Shown in pieces: positions 1 to 8,759 of a stretch of 64,000 nt of DNA. The position numbers were made by a program, and so were the translations under genes. The notes under the pieces are model-generated. The model made no database searches, had not been told where the DNA came from, and saw only the letters and a list, made by a program, of their open reading frames with translations. Where the stretch lies: positions 1,488,001 to 1,552,000 of the forward strand of contig CBDCMO010000002.1 in NCBI GenBank assembly GCA_965219125.1. Direction: 5' to 3'. The first letter of the stretch is position 1. Every line of letters starts with the position of its first letter. The stretch comes from JBBSOK01 sp965219125. GTDB taxonomy: Bacteria > Bacteroidota > Bacteroidia > Flavobacteriales > Flavobacteriaceae.

Positions 1-1
1 A

Positions 2-622
2 AAAATCTGGAATGAATGGGCTGATGAAAATGGCGATCTTGGTCCTGTTTACGGTCACCAATGGAGAAATTGGAACAATGATGAAATAGATCAGATTTCC
101 AATATAGTTGAAGATCTTAAAAAAAATCCTGATAGCAGAAGATTAATGGTTAGCGCTTGGAATCCTTCAGTTATGCCAAATACCTCAAAATCTTTTAGTG
201 AAAATGTCTCGAATGGGAAAGCTGCTTTACCGCCGTGTCACGCTTTTTTTCAGTTTTATGTTTCTCCGCCGGAAGTTGAGGGAGATAATTCAACCAGAAA
301 ACTTTCGTGCCAATTATACCAGCGCAGTGCAGATATATTTTTGGGTGTACCATTCAACATTGCTTCGTATGCCCTATTTACTATGATGATGGCGCAAGTT
401 TGTGGTTATAAAGCCGGCGAATTTATACATACTTTTGGCGATGCGCATATTTATACAAATCATTTTGAGCAGGTAGAATTACAACTTTCTCGCGAACCAA
501 AACCTTTGCCGAAAATGATATTGAATCCTGAAATAAAGAATATCTTTAAATTCAATTTTGAAGATTTTACGTTAACAGATTACAATCCGCATCCTCATAT
601 TAAAGGTGTTGTCGCAATTTAA
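2..622 (+). CDS. thyA: Thymidylate synthase (3' part)
   Basis: Methylates dUMP to dTMP using methylene-tetrahydrofolate, in the cytoplasm. The reading frame is open from base 2 and the 5' end lies outside the window, so the gene is partial; an internal ATG at 146 is not the start. Visible family landmarks are GPVYGHQWRNW early in the frame, RRLMVSAWNPS, the active-site Cys in LPPCHAFFQFYV, the folate/dUMP region CQLYQRSADIFLGVPFN, and HTFGDAHIYTNH. The C-terminus HIKGVVAI is typical and complete. No dihydrofolate reductase gene follows. Identification is firm. Confidence 0.97.
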   Translation, partial: KIWNEWADENGDLGPVYGHQWRNWNNDEIDQISNIVEDLKKNPDSRRLMVSAWNPSVMPNTSKSFSENVSNGKAALPPCHAFFQFYVSPPEVEGDNSTRKLSCQLYQRSADIFLGVPFNIASYALFTMMMAQVCGYKAGEFIHTFGDAHIYTNHFEQVELQLSREPKPLPKMILNPEIKNIFKFNFEDFTLTDYNPHPHIKGVVAI

Positions 623-800
623 AAAGTATTAATTTGTTAATGAGTTACTTTATTAGGTGTGTATTCAAGATTCCAACTTCAGCATTTTTAAAAGCTTGGT
701 TTAGTTTTTGATAGTTTAAATTGAAGTATTAAAAAAGTATATAATAAAATATTATATTTCAATATAATATTTACTAATCACTATTCCCAATTCCCTATTT

Positions 801-1229
801 ATGAAAAATTTACTTTTAGTCGCATTTTTTATTTTTTCAACTACCTTATTTGCCCAAGAATGGGGAAGTGTAAACAAAAACACGGTTACAATGAAGGAAA
901 TTGCACCTATTTGGCCGGGCTGTGAAAAAGGAACACCTGCACAACGCGATGCTTGTTTTGATGAAAAATTAATGCAGCATGTCATCAAAAATTTTAGGTA
1001 TCCGGCTGAAGCGTATAAAAATAATGTTCAAGGGAAAGTTACTGTAACTTTTATAGTAAACACAAAAGGTGAAATCGAAATTAAAAGTGTGACCGGCGGT
1101 GATGCAAGTTTACAAGAAGAAGCAAAGCGCAATATTTTATCTATCCCAAAAATGAAACCCGGAATGCTTGCCGGTAAACCAAAAGCCATTGAATATACTG
1201 TACCAATGAATTTTAAGACTGGGAAATAG
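801..1229 (+). CDS. Small secreted TonB C-terminal domain protein
   Basis: 142 residues. Residues 1-18 form a signal peptide (MKNLLLVAFFIFSTTLFAQ) with probable cleavage after FAQ. Residues about 60-140 match the TonB C-terminal fold: FRYPAEAYKNNVQGKVTV, then a VNTKGEIE strand and a final YTVPMNF strand. It lacks the membrane anchor and proline-rich linker of true TonB, so it is probably a free periplasmic protein of the kind Bacteroidota carry in many copies. The segment CEKGTPAQRDACFDEK with two Cys may form a disulphide. It stands alone between thyA and the ergothioneine genes. Its function beyond the fold is unknown. Confidence 0.8.
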   Translation: MKNLLLVAFFIFSTTLFAQEWGSVNKNTVTMKEIAPIWPGCEKGTPAQRDACFDEKLMQHVIKNFRYPAEAYKNNVQGKVTVTFIVNTKGEIEIKSVTGGDASLQEEAKRNILSIPKMKPGMLAGKPKAIEYTVPMNFKTGK

Positions 1230-1369
1230 TTTAGAACAGAATTTAATCATCATAAAAAATAATTCGGTCCTGCAGCTTTAACAACTGTTTAACTTAAAGG
1301 ATGTAAGCCTAAACAAATTCAAAGTAGTATCTTTAAATTGTGTACATTTCAAAATTTACATAGTTTATT

Positions 1370-2530
1370 ATGATTAAAACCAACACCTTAACTACCTTCT
1401 TTTTAGAAACAAGATTGCATACCGAAAATTTATGTAAGCCGCTTGAAATAGAGGATTATGTAGTGCAGCCAATTATAGATGTTTCTCCCCCAAAATGGCA
1501 TCTTGGCCATACAACTTGGTTTTTCGAGGAATTTATTTTGAAACATCACAAACCCAATTACAAACTTTTTAATGAGGATTTTGCTTTTGTTTTCAACAGC
1601 TATTATGAAAGTTTTGGCAAAAGAGTAGTTCGCAATGATCGTGGCAATCTTTCAAGACCTGGCGTTGCGCAAGTTTATGATTATAGGCATTATGTAACCC
1701 AAGAACTTAGAGAATTGCTGGCAAATGATGTTTCGGAAGAAGTTGAAAATCTTTTGCAAATAGGGATTCATCACGAAAAACAACATCAAGAATTATTGCT
1801 TACCGATATTAAATATATATTAGGAAATAATCCGCTATTGCCCAAATATGGCGACTTCAATGAAAATCCAATTCAGAATTTTGATGCGGAATTCATTCCA
1901 ATGTCAGCGGGCATTTACGAAATAGGTCGTAAAAATGATACAGATTTTTGTTATGACAATGAATTGGGAGGACATAAAGTATATTTAGAAGATTACAAAA
2001 TCTGCAATAAATTGGTGACAAACGCAGGTTTTATTGAGTTTATAGAAAATGGCGGATATTCAGATTTCAACTTTTGGCATGCCGATGGTTTAGATTTTAT
2101 TAAAACCAACAACATTTCCAAACCAATGTATTGGCATAAAATTGATGGTGAATGGTATCATTACACCTTGCAGGGTCTTCAGACAATTACGAAGAAGGCA
2201 CCACTTTCGCATATAAGTTATTATGAAGCTTTTGCATTTGCGCAATATAAAAGTTGCCGCCTCCCAACAGAATTTGAATGGGAAGCTGCAAACAAATATT
2301 TTGAATGGGGAACACGATGGGAACATACCGAAAGCGCCTATTTACCGTATCCAAACTATAAAAAAGCAGCTGGTGCGCTGGGCGAATACAATGGCAAATT
2401 TATGGTGAATCAAAAAGTTTTGCGTGGTGGTTCTGTTGCAACGCCAATAAACCATACACGCGCTACGTATCGCAATTTTTTTCAACCAAATTTAAGATGG
2501 CAATATACTGGTATTAGGTTGGCCAGATAA
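1370..2530 (+). CDS. egtB: Ergothioneine biosynthesis sulfoxide synthase EgtB
   Basis: Non-haem iron enzyme that joins a thiol donor to trimethylhistidine (hercynine) with O2. 386 residues. N-terminal DinB-like part (about 1-160) carries the likely Fe ligands: HLGHTTWFFEEF (His44/His47) and IGIHHEKQHQELL (His134/135 and His139). The C-terminal formylglycine-generating-enzyme-like part (about 170-386) includes RLPTEFEWEAA and ends GIRLAR. The next gene, 16 bp downstream, is egtD, which makes its substrate. No egtA, egtC or egtE is in the window. That fits variants that use cysteine rather than gamma-glutamylcysteine, but those genes could lie elsewhere. The start is the first ATG after an A/T-rich leader. 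Confidence 0.93.
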   Translation: MIKTNTLTTFFLETRLHTENLCKPLEIEDYVVQPIIDVSPPKWHLGHTTWFFEEFILKHHKPNYKLFNEDFAFVFNSYYESFGKRVVRNDRGNLSRPGVAQVYDYRHYVTQELRELLANDVSEEVENLLQIGIHHEKQHQELLLTDIKYILGNNPLLPKYGDFNENPIQNFDAEFIPMSAGIYEIGRKNDTDFCYDNELGGHKVYLEDYKICNKLVTNAGFIEFIENGGYSDFNFWHADGLDFIKTNNISKPMYWHKIDGEWYHYTLQGLQTITKKAPLSHISYYEAFAFAQYKSCRLPTEFEWEAANKYFEWGTRWEHTESAYLPYPNYKKAAGALGEYNGKFMVNQKVLRGGSVATPINHTRATYRNFFQPNLRWQYTGIRLAR

Positions 2531-2546
2531 TTTATCAGTTTCTTCT

Positions 2547-3518
2547 ATGGAAAAATCAATTACAAAAAAAACAGTTTCAACATTCGAAAAAGAGGTTTTT
2601 GAAGGTTTAACGCATTTTCCAAAATATCTATCATCAAAATATTTTTACGATAAAGTTGGTGATAAACTATTTCAGGATATTATGGCGATGCCGGAATATT
2701 ATCTTACCGATTGCGAATTTGAAATTATTTCAGAAAATACAGAGCTGATTACCGAGCTTTTTCGCGATCAAAAAAATGGATTGGATTTAATTGAACTTGG
2801 CGCAGGCGACGGGAAAAAAACAAAAGTTCTGTTGAAATATATGGCTGAAAATAATTTCAATTTTATTTATAAACCAATTGATATTAGCGAAAATGCCGTA
2901 AAATTATTATCCAAAGATTTAGCCAAAGAAATGCCTGAATTAACGGTCGATGCGGAAGTTGGTGAGTACTTTGAAGTTTTAGATAGGCTTAAAGGCTTCA
3001 ATAAACGCAAAAAGGTAATTGTGGTTTTAGGAAGTAATATTGGCAATCTTCGTCACCCGAAAGCCATCGCATTTCTTTCACAATTGAAAGATACAATGCT
3101 TCCCGAAGATTTACTTTTTATGGGTTTTGATCAAAAGAAAAATCCGCAGACTATTCTTGATGCATATAATGATGAAACGGGCATAACGGCCGCCTTCAAC
3201 AAAAATATTCTCACAAGAATTAATCGAGAATTTAAAGGAGATTTTAATGTTGACAATTTCAAGCATTGGGAAGTTTACAACCCGGAAAATGGAACTGCTA
3301 AAAGCTTTTTGGTTGCAACCGAAGAAATGGATGTTACGCTAAAAAAACTTCAACTTACCGTACATTTTGATAAATGGGAAACAATCCACACAGAGATTTC
3401 GCAAAAATACGACGATAAAATAGTACAGTGGTTAGCGGAAGAAGCTGGTTTAAAAATCGTTGAAAGTTTTGAGGACAATAATGGATATTACAAGAATTTT
3501 ATATTCAAAAGAAATTAA
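2547..3518 (+). CDS. egtD: L-histidine N-alpha-methyltransferase EgtD
   Basis: SAM-dependent trimethylation of histidine to hercynine, the first step of ergothioneine synthesis. 323 residues, the usual family length. Landmarks are FPKYLSSKYFYDKVGDKLF near the start, the SAM site LIELGAGDGKKT, the family motif VVLGSNIGNLRHP, and a C-terminal NNGYYKNFIFKRN. It lies 16 bp after egtB and 15 bp before the DUF427 gene, so the three are probably co-transcribed. Confidence 0.94.
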   Translation: MEKSITKKTVSTFEKEVFEGLTHFPKYLSSKYFYDKVGDKLFQDIMAMPEYYLTDCEFEIISENTELITELFRDQKNGLDLIELGAGDGKKTKVLLKYMAENNFNFIYKPIDISENAVKLLSKDLAKEMPELTVDAEVGEYFEVLDRLKGFNKRKKVIVVLGSNIGNLRHPKAIAFLSQLKDTMLPEDLLFMGFDQKKNPQTILDAYNDETGITAAFNKNILTRINREFKGDFNVDNFKHWEVYNPENGTAKSFLVATEEMDVTLKKLQLTVHFDKWETIHTEISQKYDDKIVQWLAEEAGLKIVESFEDNNGYYKNFIFKRN

Positions 3519-3533
3519 TTTAAAATAAAGAAA

Positions 3534-3815
3534 ATGAAGGCAATTTGGAACGACACAGTACTAGCAGAAAGTGATGCAACTTTAGTTATTGAAAACAATC
3601 ATTATTTTCCGCCTGCTGCTTTAAATATGAAATATTTTAAAAACAGCGACACGCATACAAATTGTCCGTGGAAAGGTGAAGCGAATTATTTTACGGTTGA
3701 AGTAGATGGCAACACCAATAAAGACGCCGCTTGGTATTATCCAAATCCAAAACACGCAGCGAAGGATATTGAAGCATATGTTGCCTTTTGGAAAGGTGTA
3801 AAAATTGAGGAGTAA
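3534..3815 (+). CDS. DUF427 domain protein
   Basis: 93 residues, all one domain. The pattern MKAIWNDTVLAESDATLVIENNHYFP, then HTNCPWKGEANYFTVEVDG, then DAAWYYPNPKHAAKDIEAYVAFWKGV, is characteristic of DUF427. These small beta-tent-like proteins have no firmly established activity that I can name. It directly follows egtD at 15 bp. That link to ergothioneine is an inference from position only. The single Cys in TNCPWKG is a conserved family position and could be functional. Confidence 0.85.
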   Translation: MKAIWNDTVLAESDATLVIENNHYFPPAALNMKYFKNSDTHTNCPWKGEANYFTVEVDGNTNKDAAWYYPNPKHAAKDIEAYVAFWKGVKIEE

Positions 3816-4005
3816 TTAATATTAACTTCAATAAAAACATTTCTCAAAAAATAATCGATTTTTTTTGGAGCTTAGCGATAGGTTCACAAATACCAAACGA
3901 CCAAAGGCAGGTATAGCAAATTTGGCTTACTTTGCAAAATACTTTAAATTGAAAAATTTTCACTTTACATAAGCTGGTTGTCTCCAAAAAACAAATCGTC
4001 TTCTA

Positions 4006-4704
4006 TTGAACGCTCAAAAAATTTCTGTAATAATTCCCGCTTATAATGAAGAACAATCCATTGGACTAGTAATTGGAGACATACCAAAAATTGTAGACGA
4101 GGTTATAGTTGTCAATAATAATTCCAAAGATAATACTGCAAAAATTGCTGCAAATTCCGGAGCAACTATCCTTTTCGAAAAAAATAGCGGTTATGGATAT
4201 GCGTGCTTACAAGCCCTAAAATATATAGCCCAAAAAAAAAATAAGCCAGACATTGTTGTATTCCTGGACGGAGATTACAGTGATTTTCCCGAAAAACTAA
4301 CACAGATAGTAAAACCCATTATTTCAGAAAATATAGATTTTGTAATTGGCGCAAGGATGAAAAGTCTCAGAGGAATTGGCTCTATGACTTTTCCGCAAAG
4401 GTTTGGCAATAAATTGGCTACAACATTGATGCGTTTATTTTTCAATTCAAAATTTACAGATTTAGGTCCATTTCGAGCCATAAAATATGATAAACTCGTT
4501 GCGCTGAAAATGGAAGATAAAACATACGGCTGGACAGTTGAAATGCAACTTAAAGCCTTGAAAAATAACTATTCATATATTGAAGTGCCAGTTCCTTACA
4601 GAAACAGAATTGGCGTCTCAAAAGTTTCCGGAACCGTAAAAGGTGCTATCTTTGCAGGCGTTAAAATCCTTAGCTGGATATTTAAATATAGCTTCAAGAA
4701 ATGA
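4006..4704 (+). CDS. Glycosyltransferase family 2 (DPM1-like)
   Basis: 232 residues, soluble GT-A fold. It begins ISVIIPAYNEEQSIGLVI, has a VVNNNSKDNT nucleotide site and the metal-binding FLDGDYSDFPE. The C-terminal VPVPYRNRIGVSKVSGT resembles polyprenyl-phosphate sugar synthases. It probably transfers a sugar to a lipid carrier at the inner face of the membrane. No ATG fits: the frame opens with TTG at 4006, preceding the conserved KISVIIP strand by only four residues. Its stop overlaps the next start as ATGA (4701-4704), so translation is coupled with the following glycosyltransferase. Confidence 0.85.
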   Translation: MNAQKISVIIPAYNEEQSIGLVIGDIPKIVDEVIVVNNNSKDNTAKIAANSGATILFEKNSGYGYACLQALKYIAQKKNKPDIVVFLDGDYSDFPEKLTQIVKPIISENIDFVIGARMKSLRGIGSMTFPQRFGNKLATTLMRLFFNSKFTDLGPFRAIKYDKLVALKMEDKTYGWTVEMQLKALKNNYSYIEVPVPYRNRIGVSKVSGTVKGAIFAGVKILSWIFKYSFKK

Positions 4705-6191
4705 TTTTAGAATATGCGATAATTGGTTTTTATTCCATTTCACTCCTACTAATTTTTATGTATGCCTTGGTTCAACTTAGTTTGCTCTTCAATTATATTA
4801 AATCTAAAAGGCAAACTGAAAATCCGCTTGTTTTCGATTTAAAAAATGAAGAAGAAATTCCTTTCGTTACAATACAATTGCCTGTTTACAATGAATTGTA
4901 TGTTATGGAACGACTACTTACCAATATAGCAAAGATTGATTATCCCAAGAATAATTTAGAAATACAAGTATTGGATGATAGTACAGATGAGTCTTTTGCA
5001 GAAACCACTTTACTCATTCACCAATTGCAAAAAACTGGGTTGGACATTAAACAGATAAGCCGAGAATTTCGAACAGGTTTTAAAGCTGGCGCACTCAAGG
5101 AAGGGTTGAAAACGGCAAAAGGAGAATTTATCGCAATTTTTGACGCAGATTTTATGCCCGGCGCAGATTGGCTTCAAAAAACCATCCCTTTTTTTAAGGA
5201 TGCAACAATTGGTGTTGTACAAACCCGTTGGGGACATTTAAACCGAAACTATTCCTTGCTTACCAGAGTGCAAGCCTTTGCGTTGGATTTTCATTTTATA
5301 TTAGAACAAGTTGGCCGTAATTTTGGGGATCATTTTATAAATTTTAACGGCACAGCAGGCGTTTGGCGCAAAGAATGTATTGAAGACGCAGGCAATTGGC
5401 AAGGCGACACACTAACCGAAGATTTAGATTTAAGTTACCGTGCACAACTTAGAAAGTGGAAATTCAAATACCTTGAAGATGTTGAAACACCAGCAGAATT
5501 GCCTGTTGCAATGAGCGCTGCCAAAAGCCAACAATTTAGATGGAATAAAGGCGCTGCAGAAAATTTTCAAAAATTATATTTCAAAGTCCTGAAAGATCCT
5601 TCGCTTTCAATAAAAACTAAAATTCATAGCTTTTTTCATCTTTTAAATAGTAGCATGTTTTTATTGGTTCTTTTGGTTTCAATACTTAGTGTACCAATGC
5701 TATATATTAAAGCTAACAATCCTGAATTAAAGTATGTGTTTTACGTTCTTGCCTGTTTTGCTGTTAGCACGATAATTTTCTTTGTTTGTTATTGGCTCAC
5801 GTATTCAAAAATTCACGGGGGCGGAATTTTGAATTTTGTAAAATATATTGGCATGTTTCTTACGTTTTTCTCGGTTGCAATGGGTTTTTCGGTGCATAAT
5901 AGTCGTGCAGTTTTGGAAGGACACACGGGTAAAAAAAGTGAATTTATCCGCACCCCAAAATTCAATCTCAACCAGTTAAATAAAAGTTGGAAAACCAATA
6001 AGTACCTTGTCAAAAGTTTTTCATTCAACACTATTATTGAAGGTTTGTTAATGATTTACTTTGCTTTTGGAATGTATAGTGCGTTTGTGGTTGGCAAAAC
6101 TGGCGGCGATTTTGGCCTCTTTCCTTTTCATCTTATGCTTTTTGTAGGTTTTGGATTTGTGTTTTTTAGCAGTTTACGGTTTAAGAATTAA
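4701..6191 (+). CDS. Membrane GT2 glycosyltransferase, cellulose-synthase-like
   Basis: 496 residues. One N-terminal TM helix (about 3-28), a cytosolic GT2 domain (about 50-290) and several C-terminal TM helices. The processive-type signature is complete: VLDDSTDES, FDADF, TLTEDLDL and the acceptor-site QQFRWNKG. Related enzymes make beta-glucan/mannan chains or glycosylate lipids, so the product cannot be read from sequence. It is translationally coupled to the preceding GT2 (4-bp overlap) and followed 150 bp later by the Lgt-like gene. The last codons FKN-stop lie inside a short TTAAGAA repeat. Confidence 0.87.
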   Translation: MILEYAIIGFYSISLLLIFMYALVQLSLLFNYIKSKRQTENPLVFDLKNEEEIPFVTIQLPVYNELYVMERLLTNIAKIDYPKNNLEIQVLDDSTDESFAETTLLIHQLQKTGLDIKQISREFRTGFKAGALKEGLKTAKGEFIAIFDADFMPGADWLQKTIPFFKDATIGVVQTRWGHLNRNYSLLTRVQAFALDFHFILEQVGRNFGDHFINFNGTAGVWRKECIEDAGNWQGDTLTEDLDLSYRAQLRKWKFKYLEDVETPAELPVAMSAAKSQQFRWNKGAAENFQKLYFKVLKDPSLSIKTKIHSFFHLLNSSMFLLVLLVSILSVPMLYIKANNPELKYVFYVLACFAVSTIIFFVCYWLTYSKIHGGGILNFVKYIGMFLTFFSVAMGFSVHNSRAVLEGHTGKKSEFIRTPKFNLNQLNKSWKTNKYLVKSFSFNTIIEGLLMIYFAFGMYSAFVVGKTGGDFGLFPFHLMLFVGFGFVFFSSLRFKN

Positions 6192-6202
6192 GAATTTTAA
6201 GG
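6181..6202 (+). repeat. Heptamer repeat overlapping a stop codon
   Basis: Two copies of TTAAGAA (6181-6194) followed by a degenerate copy. The array starts before the stop codon at 6189-6191 and supplies it. Confidence 0.6.
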
Positions 6203-6341
6203 TGTGACATGATTTTGAAATATGGAATTCCATTTTTACCTAAAAATTAATAAATTCATCTAAAATATAAACAGTTTCAATAGAATCAACAGAAACAACA
6301 GCATCGCTTTAATTTACCTATCTTTATTTTAAAATCTACAC

Positions 6342-7088
6342 TTGCAAATACCTTTCGAGCCTCAGATATTCGGTGTAAATATTAATATTCACCTTATTTT
6401 AGAATATCTAGCTTTTTTTATAGCATTTAGATACTATGTTTTTCTTCGGAAGAAATCTACCGATTTAATTTCATCCAACAACAGATTATCAATTATTCTT
6501 GGTGCAACAATCGGCGCTTTAATTGGTTCGAGATTGATGGGATTTCTGGAATATCCCTTAATGAATTTTCAAAGTATTACATTTTTAGAAATAATAAACC
6601 TAAAGTCTATAATGGGCGGATTGTTTGGCGGATTGTTAGGTGTAGAACTTGCCAAAAAGCTAATCGGCGAAAAATATTCTTCGGGCGATTTGTTTACATT
6701 TCCAATAATTCTTGGCATTTTTATTGGTCGCATGGGTTGCTTTCTTTCAGGCACCAATGAATTTACGTATGGTAAACCAACCAATATTTTCTTCGGAATG
6801 AACTTGGGAGATGGTATAAACCGACATCCGTTGGCGTTGTACGAACTTATTTTTTTGGTACTTTTAGCAATAACGTTGAAACTAATTAAAAATAGAAGTC
6901 AATTAAAAAACGGAGAACTTTTCAAATGGTTTATGATCTGCTATTTTTTATTTCGATTTTTAATTGAATTTTTAAAACCAAATGATTTTTTTGTAATGGG
7001 TTTAAGCAGCGTTCAGATTCTGTGTTTACTTTGCTTGCTTTATTATTATAAAACATTGCTTTCAGTTTTAAAAATTCATAATTCATAA
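6342..7088 (+). CDS. Lgt-like membrane protein (divergent prolipoprotein diacylglyceryl transferase family)
   Basis: 248 residues, about seven TM helices. It matches the Lgt family: a GALIGSRL segment, the signature IGRMGCFLSGTNEFTYG and the C-terminal HPLALYE. In E. coli Lgt an essential His (His103) lies in an FHGG segment. Here the aligned segment reads GGLFGGLLG, with Phe instead of His. The signature Arg (GRMGCF) is kept. This suggests a paralogue with altered chemistry or substrate rather than the housekeeping Lgt. Start is TTG at 6344-region (codon 6342-6344); no ATG is usable before the first helix. It is followed within 10 bp by the radical SAM gene, so the two are almost certainly one operon. 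Confidence 0.8.
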   Translation: MQIPFEPQIFGVNINIHLILEYLAFFIAFRYYVFLRKKSTDLISSNNRLSIILGATIGALIGSRLMGFLEYPLMNFQSITFLEIINLKSIMGGLFGGLLGVELAKKLIGEKYSSGDLFTFPIILGIFIGRMGCFLSGTNEFTYGKPTNIFFGMNLGDGINRHPLALYELIFLVLLAITLKLIKNRSQLKNGELFKWFMICYFLFRFLIEFLKPNDFFVMGLSSVQILCLLCLLYYYKTLLSVLKIHNS

Positions 7089-7094
7089 TTATAA
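7074..7094 (+). repeat. Heptamer repeat ATTCATA overlapping the stop of the Lgt-like gene
   Basis: ATTCATA occurs at 7074-7080 and 7081-7087, followed by a degenerate copy. The repeat encodes the last residues and the stop of the upstream gene. Confidence 0.55.
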
Positions 7095-7097
7095 AAT

Positions 7098-8492
7098 ATG
7101 CCGGTAAGAAAATACACTTATTACGATTTTACCCTAAGCCTTTGCCCCGAATGTTTACGTAGGATTGATGCTAAAATAGTCTTTGAAGATGGCAATGTTT
7201 TTATGCTTAAACGCTGCCCCGAACACGGAAACAGCAAAGTTTTAATCGCTGATGATATTGAATATTATAAAAATATTCGCAATTACAACAAGCCTTCCGA
7301 AATGCCGTACACTTTCAATACCAAAACGCATTACGGCTGTCCGTACGATTGTGGTTTGTGTCCAGACCACGAGCAACATTCGTGCTTAACAATTGTTGAA
7401 GTTACAGATCGTTGCAATCTTACGTGCCCAACTTGTTACGCAGGTTCTTCGCCGACGTATGGCAGACACCGAACATTGGATGAAATTAAAAAAATGTTGG
7501 ATACCATTGTTCGCAATGAAAGAGAACCGGACGTTGTGCAGATAAGCGGCGGCGAACCAACGATACATCCGCAATTTTTTGAAATCCTGAATTACGCAAA
7601 AACGCTTCCAATAAAGCACATAATGCTTAATACCAATGGAATTAAAATTGCTAAAGAAAAAGACTTCGCTGAAAAACTTAAAACCTATTCGCCAGATTTT
7701 GAAATCTATTTACAGTTCGATTCTTTTGAAGATTCGGTTTTACAAACCCTTCGGGGTGCAGATTTACGCAAGATTCGCGAGCAAGCTTTACATAATTTGA
7801 ATGACGTAAATCTTTCAACTACATTGGTGGTTACACTTCAAAAAGGGTTGAATGATTCTGAAATGGGTAAGATTATTGAATTTGCCCTTAAGCAAAAATG
7901 CGTTCGCGGCGTAACATTTCAACCCACCCAAATTGCCGGAAGACTGGAAGGTTTTAATACTGAAACGGATAGAATTACCTTAACTGAAGTTAGACGAAAA
8001 ATTTTAGAACAAACAGATATTTTTAATTCTGACGATTTGCTGCCGGTACCGTGCAATCCGGACGCTTTGGTAATGGGTTACGCATTAAAATTGGGTGACG
8101 AAGTTTTTCCTTTAACGCGCTATATAAATCCGAATGACTTATTGGATAACAGCAAAAACACCATAGTTTACGAGCAAGATGAATTACTGAAAGAAAAAAT
8201 GATTGAACTTTTTAGTACGGGAAATTCGGTTGAATGTGCGCAGGAAAATTTGAAATCCATTTTATGTTGTTTGCCAAATATAGATGCGCCAGAATTGAGT
8301 TATGATAATCTTTTTAGGGTGATTATTATGCAATTTATAGACGCCTATAATTTTGATGTAAGAAGTATTAAAAAATCGTGTGTTCACATTGTGGACAAAG
8401 ATTATAAGATAATTCCTTTTGAAACGATGAACCTATTTTATCGCGATCACAAAAAGGAACACTTAGAAAAACTTAAAGCTGAAGCTATATGA
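7098..8492 (+). CDS. Radical SAM protein, COG1964 / tetraether-synthase (Tes) type
   Basis: 464 residues. The Cys layout is that of the COG1964 family: an N-terminal rubredoxin-like site (CPEC at 16-19 and RCPEHG at Cys40), an auxiliary-cluster group (Cys81, Cys85, Cys88, Cys96) and the radical SAM CNLTCPTC (Cys106-X3-Cys110-X2-Cys113). More Cys follow in VPCNP and ILCCLPN. SGGEPT is the SAM-binding GGE motif. Archaeal members join lipid tails by sp3 C-C coupling (Tes), and another (MJ0619) was proposed to methylate pterins, so the reaction here is open. Position next to an Lgt-like lipid transferase and membrane glycosyltransferases favours a lipid substrate (inference). Its stop overlaps the next start as ATGA. 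Confidence 0.85.
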   Translation: MPVRKYTYYDFTLSLCPECLRRIDAKIVFEDGNVFMLKRCPEHGNSKVLIADDIEYYKNIRNYNKPSEMPYTFNTKTHYGCPYDCGLCPDHEQHSCLTIVEVTDRCNLTCPTCYAGSSPTYGRHRTLDEIKKMLDTIVRNEREPDVVQISGGEPTIHPQFFEILNYAKTLPIKHIMLNTNGIKIAKEKDFAEKLKTYSPDFEIYLQFDSFEDSVLQTLRGADLRKIREQALHNLNDVNLSTTLVVTLQKGLNDSEMGKIIEFALKQKCVRGVTFQPTQIAGRLEGFNTETDRITLTEVRRKILEQTDIFNSDDLLPVPCNPDALVMGYALKLGDEVFPLTRYINPNDLLDNSKNTIVYEQDELLKEKMIELFSTGNSVECAQENLKSILCCLPNIDAPELSYDNLFRVIIMQFIDAYNFDVRSIKKSCVHIVDKDYKIIPFETMNLFYRDHKKEHLEKLKAEAI

Positions 8493-8689
8493 CATTTTTG
8501 GAAGTAGGAAATATGGATGGTATTTTAGTTATAATTATAGGTATAATGTTAGGTCCGCCAATATTCTCAGCACTTGTAGGTATAATTTTATTGACCAAAA
8601 AGAAGAAAACGGCTGGTACGGTTTTTCTTATTTTAGCAGGCGTTTATTTAATAGTTGGTTTAGGAATTTGTGGCAGTATGATGATGTGA
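8489..8689 (+). CDS. Mini membrane protein A (two TM helices)
   Basis: 66 residues. Two hydrophobic segments (about 11-32 and 43-62) are joined by a basic KKKK turn. It overlaps the radical SAM stop by 4 bp, so it is probably translated with it; an alternative start is the ATG at 8513. The C-terminal half (LAGVYLIVGLGICGSMM) is nearly the same as that of the next small gene, so the pair is a tandem duplication. I do not recognise the family. By position it may be an accessory of the radical SAM/Lgt-like pair. Confidence 0.65.
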   Translation: MTFLEVGNMDGILVIIIGIMLGPPIFSALVGIILLTKKKKTAGTVFLILAGVYLIVGLGICGSMMM

Positions 8690-8696
8690 TTTAAAA

Positions 8697-8717
8697 AATA
8701 ACAAATAACAAATCTCA
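8697..8717 (+). repeat. Heptamer repeat AATAACA after mini membrane protein A
   Basis: AATAACA at 8697-8703 and 8704-8710, then a degenerate AATCTCA; begins 8 bp after the stop at 8689. Confidence 0.5.
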
Positions 8718-8759
8718 AAAATGAATTTCAAATAACCTATTTTATACTAAAATTGAGTT

